DNA from: Numidum massiliense | GTDB lineage: Bacteria; Bacillota; Bacilli; Thermoactinomycetales; Novibacillaceae | Length of the DNA stretch: 64,000 bases | Direction of reading: 5' to 3' | NCBI RefSeq assembly: GCF_001375555.1 | Contig: NZ_CTDZ01000009.1 | Coordinates: 861,758 to 925,757 of the forward strand | Shown: positions 9,346 through 17,588 of the stretch, piece by piece | Layout of the letters: every line of letters starts with the position of its first letter | Position numbering within the stretch: position 1 is the first letter of the stretch | The notes under the pieces: generated by a model | The model's input: only the letters and a program-made list of their open reading frames with translations | Told to the model about the DNA's origin: nothing | Database searches by the model: none | Translations under genes and position numbers: made by a program

Positions 9346-10491
9346 ATGAGATATAAATACAATATTCTCATTTCAACAGCGAATTACGGCGAAGGGCATA
9401 AACAAGCGGCACGTGCCTTACAACAGGCGTTTGGACAATACAAAGATACGTTCGACGTCGACGTGCTTGATTTTGCGAACATGGTGCATCCGGTGTTCAG
9501 TTCGGTCACGCAGTACTGTTATGAACAGAGTGTAAAAAAAGCACCGAAATTATACGGGTTGCTCTATAAACAGACGGAACGGTTTACGCCAACCTCCCGA
9601 TTCCACCGACGCGTCAGCATGCTCGGCGTGGAAAAGATGAAAGCTTATTTGCGAGACAAGCAGCCGGATGCGATCGTCAACACATTTCCTTTTCCGGCGG
9701 GCTCTGCTTCTTTGTTGAAAGAACACGGGTTACTAGACGTACCGACGACGACGGTCATTACGGATCACGCGTTGCATCCGCAGTGGATTCATAAACGGAC
9801 GGATTTTTATTTTGTCGGATCGGAACGCGTTAAACGCGGCTTGATCAACTACGGCATTCCCGCAGAAAACGTACAAATTACGGGCATTCCGATTAGGCAA
9901 GGTTTTCATGAAACGTATGATCGGCAAGCGTTGAAACAGAAATACGATCTCGACGAACGTCCGACCGTGTTAGTGATGGGCGGGTGGCACGGCGTGTTCA
10001 ACGCTGCATTATGCGAATGGCTCGTAAAGGCGAGCGACCGCGTGCAAGTCATCTTTGTGTGTGGGCGCGATCAAAAGTTGCAACATAAACTGTGGCCGTT
10101 GCAAGTAAATTACGCAGATCGGGTGCGCGTCTTCGGGTTCGTAAACAACATTCCTGAACTGATGGCCGTGTCTGACTTTATAATGACGAAGGCGGGCGGA
10201 CTGACGACGTCTGAAGCGCTGGCGATGGGACTGCCGATGCTCCTTTTCCGGCCGATTCCCGGTCAGGAGGAAGAGAACGCGCGCTACTTGATCGGCGAGG
10301 GCGCGGCGTACATTGCCCGTAACCAACAACAGTTAATGCGCACTTATTCTATGTTATGCAACAGCCCAGAGACTCTCGCAAGTATGAAAAAAAATGTGGA
10401 GCGTATTAAACCATTCAATTGCTCTGATAAAATTATACGCAGTACGCTCAAACTCATCCATGCGCGCGAAAAAGCTGCCGTTCCGTTCTAA
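9346..10491 (+). CDS. MGDG synthase-type glycosyltransferase (UgtP-like)
   Basis: A 381-residue GT-B glycosyltransferase. The N-terminal half carries ISTANYGEGHKQAARAL, typical of the MGDG-synthase N-domain. The C-terminal half has VMGGWHGVFN, a FGFVNNIPELMAVSD block and the nucleotide-sugar site TKAGGLTTSEALAMGLP, followed by PGQEEENARYL. Relatives transfer glucose or galactose to diacylglycerol to make glycolipids at the inner membrane face. Bacillus UgtP also serves in lipoteichoic acid anchoring and in size control of division. The exact sugar is not visible. A GGGGGGAG ribosome site precedes the ATG, and a terminator follows. Confidence 0.85.
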   Translation: MRYKYNILISTANYGEGHKQAARALQQAFGQYKDTFDVDVLDFANMVHPVFSSVTQYCYEQSVKKAPKLYGLLYKQTERFTPTSRFHRRVSMLGVEKMKAYLRDKQPDAIVNTFPFPAGSASLLKEHGLLDVPTTTVITDHALHPQWIHKRTDFYFVGSERVKRGLINYGIPAENVQITGIPIRQGFHETYDRQALKQKYDLDERPTVLVMGGWHGVFNAALCEWLVKASDRVQVIFVCGRDQKLQHKLWPLQVNYADRVRVFGFVNNIPELMAVSDFIMTKAGGLTTSEALAMGLPMLLFRPIPGQEEENARYLIGEGAAYIARNQQQLMRTYSMLCNSPETLASMKKNVERIKPFNCSDKIIRSTLKLIHAREKAAVPF

Positions 10492-10500
10492 CGCGTCTTT

Positions 10501-10547
10501 AATCCCCATATCATGTCCTTAGGGACAAGATTGGGGGTTTTTATTTT
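10501..10547 (+). terminator. Terminator after the glycosyltransferase gene
   Basis: AATCCCC (10501-10507) pairs with GGGGGTT (10533-10539). A small inner TGTCC/GGACA hairpin sits between, and TTTTTATTTT follows. The last bases overlap the start region of the next gene. Confidence 0.7.
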
Positions 10548-11601
10548 GAAAACGGATTGGAAAACCGTGTTTAAAATTGCGTTTACGTACATCGGGACGG
10601 TCGTCGGTGCCGGCTTTGCTTCTGGGCAGGAGATCGTGCAATTTTTTACTTCCAAAGGTCCGTTTAGTTTCATCGCCATCGCGCTAGCGTCGGGTGGCTT
10701 CGCTTGGCTAGGGAACCGCATGATGTTGATCGGCGCGAGGCTTGAGGCAAGTTCATACGAAGCGTTTAACGATTATTTGTTCGGGAAGCGATTCGGGCGG
10801 ATCATGAACGGGTTTGTGACGATCATTTTGTTTGGGGTAACGACGGCGATGATTTCCGGGACGGGGGCGATGGCAGAGGAGCAAGTCGGGGTGTCCTTTC
10901 ACTTCGGTGTACTGTTCACGCTTTTGCTCGCATACATCACGATTGTACGCGGTTTGGACGGCATCCTTGCCGTCAATTCGCTCGTCGTACCGATGATGGT
11001 CGTTTTTTGCGCCGTGCTCGGCATTAGCAGTTTCCTCACGTGGAGCGAAACGACAGCACTACCCGCAACTCCGTCTGCGGCGGTCCCCCCTCTTGCGTGG
11101 CTCGTTTCCGCCGTCACCTATTTGTCCTACAATTTAGCGATGGCGCAATGTGTATTAGTGCCGATGGGCAGCGAAATTGCCGATGAACGTACGATCAAAA
11201 AAGGTGGGCTAATCGGCGGCATCGGTTTAGGGTTAATGTTATTGACGACTAATTTTGCGTTATCACTCGAAAATTCCGCGGTGACACAATTGGAAATTCC
11301 GCTCGCACCGATTATTGCCGAATTGGGCACGTTCGTGAAAGTGTTGTTTTTGGCGGTCATGTGGGCAGAGATTTTTACGACGTTAATTGGGAATGTGTAC
11401 GGGTTAGCCGCCAATTTAGAGACCGTGTTTGTGCTTGGTCACAATAAAATGTTGCTGCTGTTATTCGCCCTCGGTTATGCGTGCTCGCTGATCGGTTTTT
11501 CTAATATGGTCGGTTACGCGTACCCGCTGTTCGGGTATACGGGCATTGCGACGATGGTTTTGCTCGCCTTTAGTCGGTTACCGCAGCACAAGTCACATTA
11601 A
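10546..11601 (+). CDS. YkvI family membrane protein
   Basis: A 351-residue polytopic membrane protein, about ten hydrophobic segments, of the APC-like YkvI family, probably a transporter of unknown substrate. The segment FTYIGTVVGAGFASGQEIVQ at the first membrane helix is diagnostic. TTG 10546 is preferred because GGGGG lies eight bases before it and KTDWKTVFKIAF then starts as in homologues. The in-frame ATG at 10513 lies inside the preceding terminator hairpin. This makes initiation dependent on transcripts crossing or starting inside that terminator. Confidence 0.85.
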   Translation: MKTDWKTVFKIAFTYIGTVVGAGFASGQEIVQFFTSKGPFSFIAIALASGGFAWLGNRMMLIGARLEASSYEAFNDYLFGKRFGRIMNGFVTIILFGVTTAMISGTGAMAEEQVGVSFHFGVLFTLLLAYITIVRGLDGILAVNSLVVPMMVVFCAVLGISSFLTWSETTALPATPSAAVPPLAWLVSAVTYLSYNLAMAQCVLVPMGSEIADERTIKKGGLIGGIGLGLMLLTTNFALSLENSAVTQLEIPLAPIIAELGTFVKVLFLAVMWAEIFTTLIGNVYGLAANLETVFVLGHNKMLLLLFALGYACSLIGFSNMVGYAYPLFGYTGIATMVLLAFSRLPQHKSH

Positions 11602-11639
11602 GTTATGGTGTTGCTCACGTTTAGCTGGTTCCCGCGGCG

Positions 11640-11681
11640 CATGTCGTGTAGTGCATGTCGTGTAGTGTATGTCGTGTAGTG
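11640..11681 (+). repeat. Three tandem copies of a 14-bp repeat
   Basis: The unit CATGTCGTGTAGTG occurs at 11640, 11654 and 11668; the third copy begins with T. It lies between the YkvI gene and the nitroreductase gene and no role is apparent. Confidence 0.85.
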
Positions 11682-11802
11682 TAAGTTGTTAAGCTGGTTT
11701 GTGACGCAGACACTGCAGTGGTCCGGGTGGAACAGAATAGAGTGGAGGCGAGGGCGTCAGTTGCTTTTATCGCCCCTAACGTATATACTCAGTTGTAGTA
11801 AA

Positions 11803-11817
11803 TGATAACCATTATCA
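11803..11817 (+). promoter_or_regulatory. Fur-type box upstream of the nitroreductase gene
   Basis: TGATAACCATTATCA fits the 7-1-7 Bacillus Fur box (TGATAATnATTATCA) with one mismatch. It lies about 50 bases before the ATG, where a promoter would be expected, so iron-dependent repression is likely. Confidence 0.65.
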
Positions 11818-11869
11818 TTACTTATAATTGATGCAGATATAACGATTATGTGGAGTGGAGTGTATACAT

Positions 11870-12457
11870 ATGGAAGTGTTGGATGCCATTTTTTCGCGTA
11901 AAAGTGTCGGTAAGGTGAAAACCGATCCGGTTGATCAAGAAACGGTAGAGAAACTGTTAGCAGCAGCTGTCGCTGCGCCAAACCATCGCCGAACTGAACC
12001 GTGGAAGTTTTTCGTGTTGAGCGGCGAAGGGAGGCGCCCGCTCGGACGGACGATGGCCGCCATTGCCGCCGAAGAGATGACGGATCCTCAGTCGGCAGAA
12101 AATGAAAAGCGCCTCGCGAAAATAGCGGAAAAGCCGTTTCGCGCGCCACTCGTCATCGCCGTCGCCGTATCTCCCGTATCTCAGCCCAACGTCTTTTGGC
12201 AGGAGGAATTAGCCGCCGTGAGTGCTGCGGTGGAAAATATGTTGTTAGCGGCGACTGGGTTAGGGTTAGGCGCGATATGGCGAACAGGGCGCGCGGCTTA
12301 TCATGCGAAGATGAAAAAGCTGTTCGGTCTACAGGGAGAGGAGCAGATCGTCGGATTCGTCTATGTCGGTTATCCGGAGATCCCGCCGCAAGCGAAAGAA
12401 AAACCGACCTTTCAGGAAAAAACCGTGTGGGTTGACCACGATCAACCGTACGCGTGA
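11870..12457 (+). CDS. Nitroreductase family FMN oxidoreductase
   Basis: A 195-residue nitroreductase-fold protein: DAIFSRKSVGKV at the N-terminus (FMN phosphate-binding SRRS-like motif), AAVAAPNHRRTEPWKF, a central EELAAVSAAVENMLLAATGLGLGAIWRTG helix region given here in outline, and FVYVGYPEIPP near the end. It should use FMN and NAD(P)H to reduce nitro compounds, quinones or similar acceptors. ATG 11870 follows TGGAGTGGAGTG. A Fur-type box upstream suggests a role when iron is limiting, for example flavin-dependent reduction of iron chelates; that is inference. Confidence 0.85.
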   Translation: MEVLDAIFSRKSVGKVKTDPVDQETVEKLLAAAVAAPNHRRTEPWKFFVLSGEGRRPLGRTMAAIAAEEMTDPQSAENEKRLAKIAEKPFRAPLVIAVAVSPVSQPNVFWQEELAAVSAAVENMLLAATGLGLGAIWRTGRAAYHAKMKKLFGLQGEEQIVGFVYVGYPEIPPQAKEKPTFQEKTVWVDHDQPYA

Positions 12458-12837
12458 CGATAGGACTCGTCGCATAACGTCGCACTGTTTAACGTCGCAC
12501 TTTTTAAGTCTAGCTGTTAAACGTCTCGCCGTATAACCTTAAACAAAGCGCTGTCTTACAGCGAATCGCAACGGGAAAGGCGTGTCGTAGTGAGGTGTGA
12601 TGTAATAGTGGGATACGATGTAATAGTGGGGATATGATACAGTTGTAAGCAAACTAACAGTCGAACGACAAGTTGCCGACCGATGGATCGTCAGGTGTTC
12701 GTTGGCGGACGACGTCTTGTGGTGTACCTAAAAAAGTCATTGCATCGCTTTACTTTTTCCTGGATTGGACTAGCTACTTCCCGTTGTTTCCTTTAGAATA
12801 TATACAAAGAGATGTTCGTTATAAGGGATGTGTCTAA
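12458..12837. other. Intergenic region with short direct repeats
   Basis: No gene is seen in these 380 bases. AACGTCGCAC is repeated near 12476-12500, and GATGTAATAGTGGG occurs twice near 12600-12630. No terminator or promoter stands out, except that the region must contain the YesL promoter. Confidence 0.4.
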
Positions 12838-13728
12838 GTGCCAGAATCCGGTTTTTTTGGTGCGATTTACCGCATCACAGACATCATTTACAAGTTAGCT
12901 TGGAGTAACGTGTTATGGTTTTTTACCGCGGGGTTCCCGTTCGTCTTTTTACTTCATCCAGAATTGCTTGAAGGGGCCTGGATCGTGCCGTTCGTGCTTA
13001 GCCTCGTTATTTTGCCGCCGGGGACAGCGGCGTTGTTCCACGTGATGCGCCGGTGGCAAGAAGACGAAGACATTTCTGTGTGGCGGGAGTATTGGCGCGG
13101 TTGGAAAGAAAATTGGAAACAAGCATACGCTGTCATCGACTTATACATTTTGATCGGGTTCGTCTTAGTGGTCGACGTATTCGTCGTTACGAACGTGAAA
13201 GACAGCGGGTTGCAATGGTTAAGTTTTGTATTTTTGCCGTTAGGGCTTCTTTACACGCTAACGGGGATTTCGTTATGTTCGGTGCTTGTGCACTTTCAGT
13301 TAAAAGTACGGCACATCTTCCGCAATGCCTTCGTTATGGCAGTGAGCCACCTGTTTTCTTCGCTAGCGATCCTCATCGTCCTCGGGATTGTCCTCTGGAC
13401 GGCGCTATGGAAAATGCCGGCTCTGTTCTTCTTCTTTTTCGGCAGTGTGACGGCATGGGCATTCACGTGGCAGACGAGGCGTATCATCCATAAATTCCAG
13501 CAGATGGAGGCCGATCGGGCTGAGGAGGCTAAGGAAGCTGCAGAGGCTGGGGAAGCAGAAGAGTCGGCTAATCAGCGAGAGAAGGTAGCTGTGAGCGATC
13601 AGCGGAGGGATGATACTGCAGGCGATCAACGGGGAGAAGGTGCTGCAGGCGATCAACGGGGACAGGACCGTGCAAGTAATGAGCAAGTAGAAGCTGTTGA
13701 ACGGCAAGGTAAGGCGGCGGAGCAGTAG
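12838..13728 (+). CDS. YesL family (DUF624) membrane protein with repetitive C-terminal tail
   Basis: A 296-residue protein. Residues 1-215 form a DUF624/YesL domain with about five membrane segments, opening with SGFFGAIYRITDIIYKLAW and NVLWFFTAGFPFV. Family members often sit beside carbohydrate uptake genes, but their function is unknown. Residues 220-296 form a charged, low-complexity cytosolic tail. It includes four 9-residue repeats (SDQRRDDTA, GDQRGEGAA and similar), and ordinary YesL proteins lack it. GTG 12838 follows AAGGGA at a usable distance. Confidence 0.8.
   Translation: MPESGFFGAIYRITDIIYKLAWSNVLWFFTAGFPFVFLLHPELLEGAWIVPFVLSLVILPPGTAALFHVMRRWQEDEDISVWREYWRGWKENWKQAYAVIDLYILIGFVLVVDVFVVTNVKDSGLQWLSFVFLPLGLLYTLTGISLCSVLVHFQLKVRHIFRNAFVMAVSHLFSSLAILIVLGIVLWTALWKMPALFFFFFGSVTAWAFTWQTRRIIHKFQQMEADRAEEAKEAAEAGEAEESANQREKVAVSDQRRDDTAGDQRGEGAAGDQRGQDRASNEQVEAVERQGKAAEQ
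13567..13674 (+). repeat. Four 27-bp in-frame tandem repeats in the YesL tail
   Basis: Units begin at 13567, 13594, 13621 and 13648 and encode ANQREKVAV, SDQRRDDTA, GDQRGEGAA and GDQRGQDRA. The last two are nearly identical in DNA, so expansion is recent. Confidence 0.85.
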
Positions 13729-13857
13729 GGCGGGGGTGCTGCTAAGCGGTTGAAGGGGACGCGAAAGGGATGAGTAACCCCTGTTGATTTTATGAAGTGT
13801 AATGAAAAAGATGCGTTAGCACGTCGCCAATACGTGGAAGTTATAATGTAAAGACGT

Positions 13858-13885
13858 AAAAAGGGACAGCCGACGACGACTGTCC
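13858..13885 (-). terminator. Terminator of the regulator-peptide operon
   Basis: On the minus strand GGACAG pairs with CTGTCC across a 10-base loop, followed by CTTTTTACG. It lies 75 bases past the stop of the peptide gene. Confidence 0.75.
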
Positions 13886-13959
13886 TATTGAATTCGCACT
13901 TCGGCGTTTTGGGGATAAACCGAAGTAAGTGTGTTATACGAAGGCAGGTACGGATCCTT

Positions 13960-14082
13960 TTATTTTTCGTTTACGATTCTCTTTATGTGTGAACCTTCCG
14001 ACGGGCTACCATTTCCGGCTAACGCCGTCAAGGGCATGACTAATAGGGCGACCGCGATGATTGAAAGGACGAGCTTTTTCAC
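13960..14082 (-). CDS. Small exported peptide, candidate quorum-sensing pheromone precursor
   Basis: A 40-codon gene starting with GTG at 14082, four bases after the stop of the HTH-TPR regulator gene. Its GGGAGG ribosome site lies inside that gene's last codons, so translation is probably coupled. Residues 1-23 (MKKLVLSIIAVALLVMPLTA, then LAG) form a clean Sec signal peptide with a TALA-type cleavage site. The remaining 18 or so residues (NGSPSEGSHIKRIVNEK) would be released. Regulator followed by a small exported peptide is the layout of RRNPP systems such as NprR-NprX and PlcR-PapR. The active peptide would be a short C-terminal fragment re-imported by an oligopeptide permease. Function is inferred from context. 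Confidence 0.72.
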   Translation of the reverse strand: MKKLVLSIIAVALLVMPLTALAGNGSPSEGSHIKRIVNEK

Positions 14083-14086
14083 TGTA

Positions 14087-15415
14087 TTACCTCCCGTTAA
14101 TGATCGATTCTACTTGATACATATTTTTGGTTTCCCGCTGCAATGCGTCTTCGTTACCCACTTGTTCGTAGTAATTGGCTAACACGAGGTGAAACTCCTT
14201 TTTTTTGCTGTACAGCATGCTCTGTTCTGCGAGGCGAATACCTTCCTCGCAAATCGCTTTCACTTCGTCGGAGTTTTCCCCTAACGCGATTTTTGCACGA
14301 AGCAACAGAAGCGGTAAGTACTCCGACGTCAATTCCATCTGTTCTTTCAATGCAGCTGCTTTTTCCACATATTCCGTCGCTAGCCCCAATTGATTTGTCG
14401 CGAAGTACACCTCACCGTACGAAAAATAGATCGTGGCGAGAATATTTTTGTCTTTTGCCTTTTGACTCAATTCGTAGGCGAGGTCATAATAAGCTAGCGA
14501 CTGCTCGTACGCTTTGTCGCGGTAATACGTATCCCCTAAATTAAGGTAGAGTAGGCTTCCGATACGCGGATCGGGAAAATGCTGACTAGAGAGATGGATC
14601 GCCTTCTGAAACACGTCAACCGCTTGTGCGTAAAGTTGTTGGTGGGCAACGATGATGCCTTCCAAGTTGTATCCGAGCAGCAACGTCTTGAAGTCCTGAG
14701 TCTGTTCGCATACCTGCTGCGTTTCGATTACGTGCTTGTACGCTTGCGCCTTGCGGTCGAGGTGGTAAAAACAGTTTGCCTTATGGTACGTAAGGCGTCC
14801 CGTAATTTGCGGGCACTCCCTTTCTGCTGATAGCGTCTCGAGTCCTAGATCAGCATATTCGATCGCTTTTTCGTAATCTTGTTCGCCGTAAAACACAGTA
14901 AGCGACTAGTGGTAGTACGCTTCAGCGGCTAATGCGTTTCCCGGATCGGCCACATCGGTTTCGCGTAGGAGACGCAACACTTGCTGGAAGGCGTTTTTGG
15001 CTCGTTCCCATTGGCCTTGCTTACGCAAGACGAAGCCCTTCAAAAGCTGGGTTTTCGTCGCCTCGAGGGGGAAAGAAGACAACGTGTCATCACTTTCTAA
15101 AGCGCTTACTCTTTTACGCGCTTCACCCAGCACATTCACCTCAATTAAGTGTCGCACGACGGCCAGCTGTTGCTGTAGCCGCTTCTGCTCGTCCTCTGTG
15201 CTTTGCAGCATTTGCTTGATCAGATCGTCGGACAGATCGAGTTGCTGGCGAATGTAATGCACCTTTTCACTCGCGAGGTTGTTCGTGATCCCGCGCTCGA
15301 TGTTACTAATCGTCGGCACGGAAATGTGGTCATTAGCCAGATCGCTTAAGGTTAGTCCGAGCTCCTTTCGGCGCTGGCGAATGAGTGATCCGAGGCTGAT
15401 CGGATCAAGATCCAT
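14087..15415 (-). pseudogene. HTH-TPR transcriptional regulator (RRNPP-like) with in-frame amber codon
   Basis: Read through, this frame encodes about 442 residues, close to NprR-type regulators. Residues 5-60 are an XRE helix-turn-helix (LGSLIRQRRKELGLTLSDLA, then VPTISNIERG). Residues 75-440 are degenerate TPR repeats, for example AYYHxSLTVFYGEQDYEKAIEYA and GDTYYRDKAYEQSLAYYDLA. A single TAG at 14908-14906 interrupts the frame after residue 169, exactly at a TPR helix, and the frame is otherwise intact on both sides. It is therefore either a recent pseudogene, a base-call error or an amber-suppressed gene. A GTG at 14896 could restart the TPR part. The start ATG at 15415 follows GGAGGG. 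The peptide gene follows directly. Confidence 0.75.
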
Positions 15416-15433
15416 AACTAAAACCCTCCATTC

Positions 15434-15491
15434 GTCGCGAAGTATATGCAGATATAGCTTCTATTCGACTATTCGACAAAAGCGGTCGAAT
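15434..15491 (-). promoter_or_regulatory. Repeat-rich promoter region of the HTH-TPR regulator
   Basis: ATTCGAC occurs twice in direct orientation near 15463 and 15471 and once inverted as GTCGAAT near 15485. It lies just upstream of the regulator start, and is a plausible site for autoregulation. No firm -10/-35 pair is assigned. Confidence 0.35.
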
Positions 15492-15608
15492 TCCTTCTTC
15501 GGTTTCAAAAATTTTTTCGTATGTATAGCGGAGCCACTGTGACATTGTATGTGTAACATTTCTCTCGAAGGGTTTTAGCAGGAATTTGGAGGGAGAATAT
15601 AGAAAAGG

Positions 15609-17116
15609 AAGACCTAAATAGTACTCCTAACCACCACGAAAGGAGAGGTCTTCCTTGAAAACCATTATACCAGAAATCGCTACTATCTTGGAACAGTCTA
15701 CAGATATGTTGTCGTTTTGGGAAAGCTTACGTATTCGCCTGATGGAAGTGATGGCTGATCTGTTCGGAGAATTTTTGGAGCAGCTCGATCAGATGATGAC
15801 GACGCATTACAAGGAAAAATACGGTTGGAAAAGTGAGCGATTGGACAGCCGGGAGTTCACCAGTTTTTTTGGGACAGTGTCCTATAAACGCCACTTGATG
15901 TACGACCGAAACGGAAACGCACATTACCCTGTCGATGAGGCAATCGGTTTAAAACGCCGTAAAAGATACAGCCCAGACCTTATGATGCTCGGAGCAGAGT
16001 TAGCTGCAGCGCCGGGAATGACCTACCGCCTCGCCTCAGAGGTCACGCAAAAACTTGCCGGTATAACGATCAGCCATACGACGTTTCAGCGCTTAGTAAA
16101 AGAAGCAGGTGAAGCTCAAGCTGTCATGGATGCTGAAAAAAGGGATCGAATTTTTGAGGATACGGTAATTCCTAACTCTCCGTCCGTTAAGCACTTATAT
16201 TGCGAAGCAGATGGCTTATACGTCAAAGGGAGAGGCAAAGGAATAGAGATCAAAAATATGCTTGCCTATACCGGGTGGGAGCAAAACGGACAGCGTGTCT
16301 CGTTAACAGATCGTCACGTCTTTTCTACCGTTGAATCGGTGGATGACTTTTGGGAAATAGGTTATGCAGCGATTCGACATCGTTGGGATCTCTCACATAC
16401 ACATGTGGCGACTAATGCGGATGCGGCTTCATGGATCTCTGAGGAACGCGTTCAAAATACCTTTTCTGAAGCGACATCGGTTGTCCGCCAATTGGATCCT
16501 TTTCACGTAAAGAGGAGTATTCGTCGCGGGTTGAGCCGCCAGCCAAGGCTCATTCCTCAAATTGAAAAGGCAATATCCGAAAAAAATAAGGATAGGTTTA
16601 AAGCGGTGATTGATACGGCACAGGGAAATGCAGAGACGGAGCGAGAGGAAAAGCGTATCGAGAACATGCAGAAGTATCTTGAAGGGCACTGGGAGATCCT
16701 CTGCGACTGGCGTGAGGTTAGTCCAGACGTGCCAAAAAATGCTCGTAGGATGGGATGCATGGAATCGAACCAGAGACGTCTGGCATACCGCATGAAACGT
16801 CGTGGCATGTACTGGAGTGAAGAAGGGGCTCAAGCCATCGCCAAAGTACAACAAGGCGTTACCAATGGGACGTTGAGACAGGCATTATTAACTGTCTGGC
16901 CCAACCGCCAAGTGACACAAAAACTAAAACGCCATGCGAGGCGAATAGGTAAGTCGGATCACATTGGGGTTCAAGTTGGCAGGATCCAAGTAGGTGCCGC
17001 ATCAGCTTCAAGTGCTATTGGGTATTTGGATAAGGTGGTTAATCGCCGTCCTTGAAGAGTTAACTCCTCAAGGGCGGACAACAAGTGAACGTTAGGGAAT
17101 GACATATTTAGGTCTT
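15609..17116 (+). mobile_element. ISLre2 family insertion sequence
   Basis: The 12-bp ends AAGACCTAAATA (15609-15620) and TATTTAGGTCTT (17105-17116) are inverted repeats, with a further partly matching CCTAAC inside. They bracket one ISLre2 transposase gene, giving about 1.5 kb, the usual size. No target duplication is evident in the immediate flanks. At the left end GGAAGACCT and AGGTCTTCC (15607-15615, 15646-15654) can form a hairpin that covers the transposase ribosome site. This would damp translation on read-through transcripts. Confidence 0.8.
15655..17055 (+). CDS. ISLre2 family transposase (UPF0236)
   Basis: A 466-residue protein of near-normal length for ISLre2. Recognisable segments are SREFTSFFGTVSYKRHLM, RRKRYSPDLMMLGAELAA, HLYCEADGLYVKGRGKG, THVATNADAASWI and LDPFHVKRSIRRG. 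Acidic residues in EADG and NADAA probably belong to the catalytic centre. TTG 15655 follows AGGAGAGG. The frame is open throughout and may be active. It sits between the regulator operon and the FMN riboswitch. Confidence 0.9.
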   Translation: MKTIIPEIATILEQSTDMLSFWESLRIRLMEVMADLFGEFLEQLDQMMTTHYKEKYGWKSERLDSREFTSFFGTVSYKRHLMYDRNGNAHYPVDEAIGLKRRKRYSPDLMMLGAELAAAPGMTYRLASEVTQKLAGITISHTTFQRLVKEAGEAQAVMDAEKRDRIFEDTVIPNSPSVKHLYCEADGLYVKGRGKGIEIKNMLAYTGWEQNGQRVSLTDRHVFSTVESVDDFWEIGYAAIRHRWDLSHTHVATNADAASWISEERVQNTFSEATSVVRQLDPFHVKRSIRRGLSRQPRLIPQIEKAISEKNKDRFKAVIDTAQGNAETEREEKRIENMQKYLEGHWEILCDWREVSPDVPKNARRMGCMESNQRRLAYRMKRRGMYWSEEGAQAIAKVQQGVTNGTLRQALLTVWPNRQVTQKLKRHARRIGKSDHIGVQVGRIQVGAASASSAIGYLDKVVNRRP

Positions 17117-17199
17117 TAAATCCTTGATCCTGTAAGGTCGTCGAGTAAAGCTTGACACATACTGTGACATTTCTTTCATGGAAACGAATACGCGTGTTG

Positions 17200-17208
17200 T
17201 GCTATACT
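17200..17208 (+). promoter_or_regulatory. Extended -10 promoter of the riboflavin operon
   Basis: TGCTATACT is an extended -10 element lying about 20 bases before the FMN riboswitch. No good -35 lies 17 bases upstream, which fits an extended -10 promoter. Confidence 0.55.
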
Positions 17209-17229
17209 AGATTTATTGAATTGAATACA

Positions 17230-17455
17230 ACCTTCGGGGCATGGTGAGATTCCTGACCGGCGGTGATCGCCACAACGGTGGCGTAAGCCCGCGACTCACA
17301 GATCATAAGAGGCGTTTCGACGACTCGACATGCGGTTGACGACGCATTTTCCCCGCAGTTGTTATGCGAGGAAAAAAGGTTGTCGCCAGCAGGTGATCGT
17401 GACTGACTTAGTGTAACTCTAAGGCCGACGGTATAGTCCGGATGGTAGAAGGTGA
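17230..17455 (+). promoter_or_regulatory. FMN riboswitch (RFN element)
   Basis: All conserved blocks are present: CCTTCGGGGCATGGTGAGAT, TTCCTGACCGGCGGTGAT, AAGCCCGCGA, the late AAGGCCGACGGTATAGTCCG block and GGATGGTAGAAGG. FMN binding should favour the terminator at 17509-17540 and shut the rib genes off. The variable stem between the halves (about 17300-17390) is longer than usual. Confidence 0.95.
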
Positions 17456-17508
17456 ACAAGGACTTTGCTATTTTTTTCAAGAAATTAATAGTAAGGTTTA
17501 TTTCACTA

Positions 17509-17540
17509 TGCCCAGATAATTGTGTCTGGGTATTTTTATT
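17509..17540 (+). terminator. FMN riboswitch-controlled terminator
   Basis: TGCCCAGATA pairs with TGTCTGGGTA around ATTG, followed by TTTTTATTT. It is the expression platform between the RFN element and ribD. Confidence 0.85.
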
Positions 17541-17588
17541 TGGGTTGCATTCAATTTCAAAAATCTAACCAAAAGGAGGATTTTTGGA

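Noticed and set aside
14906-14908. Recoded stop as selenocysteine, given SelB in the window
   Set aside because: The codon is TAG, not TGA, and the regulator family has no catalytic Cys at this position.
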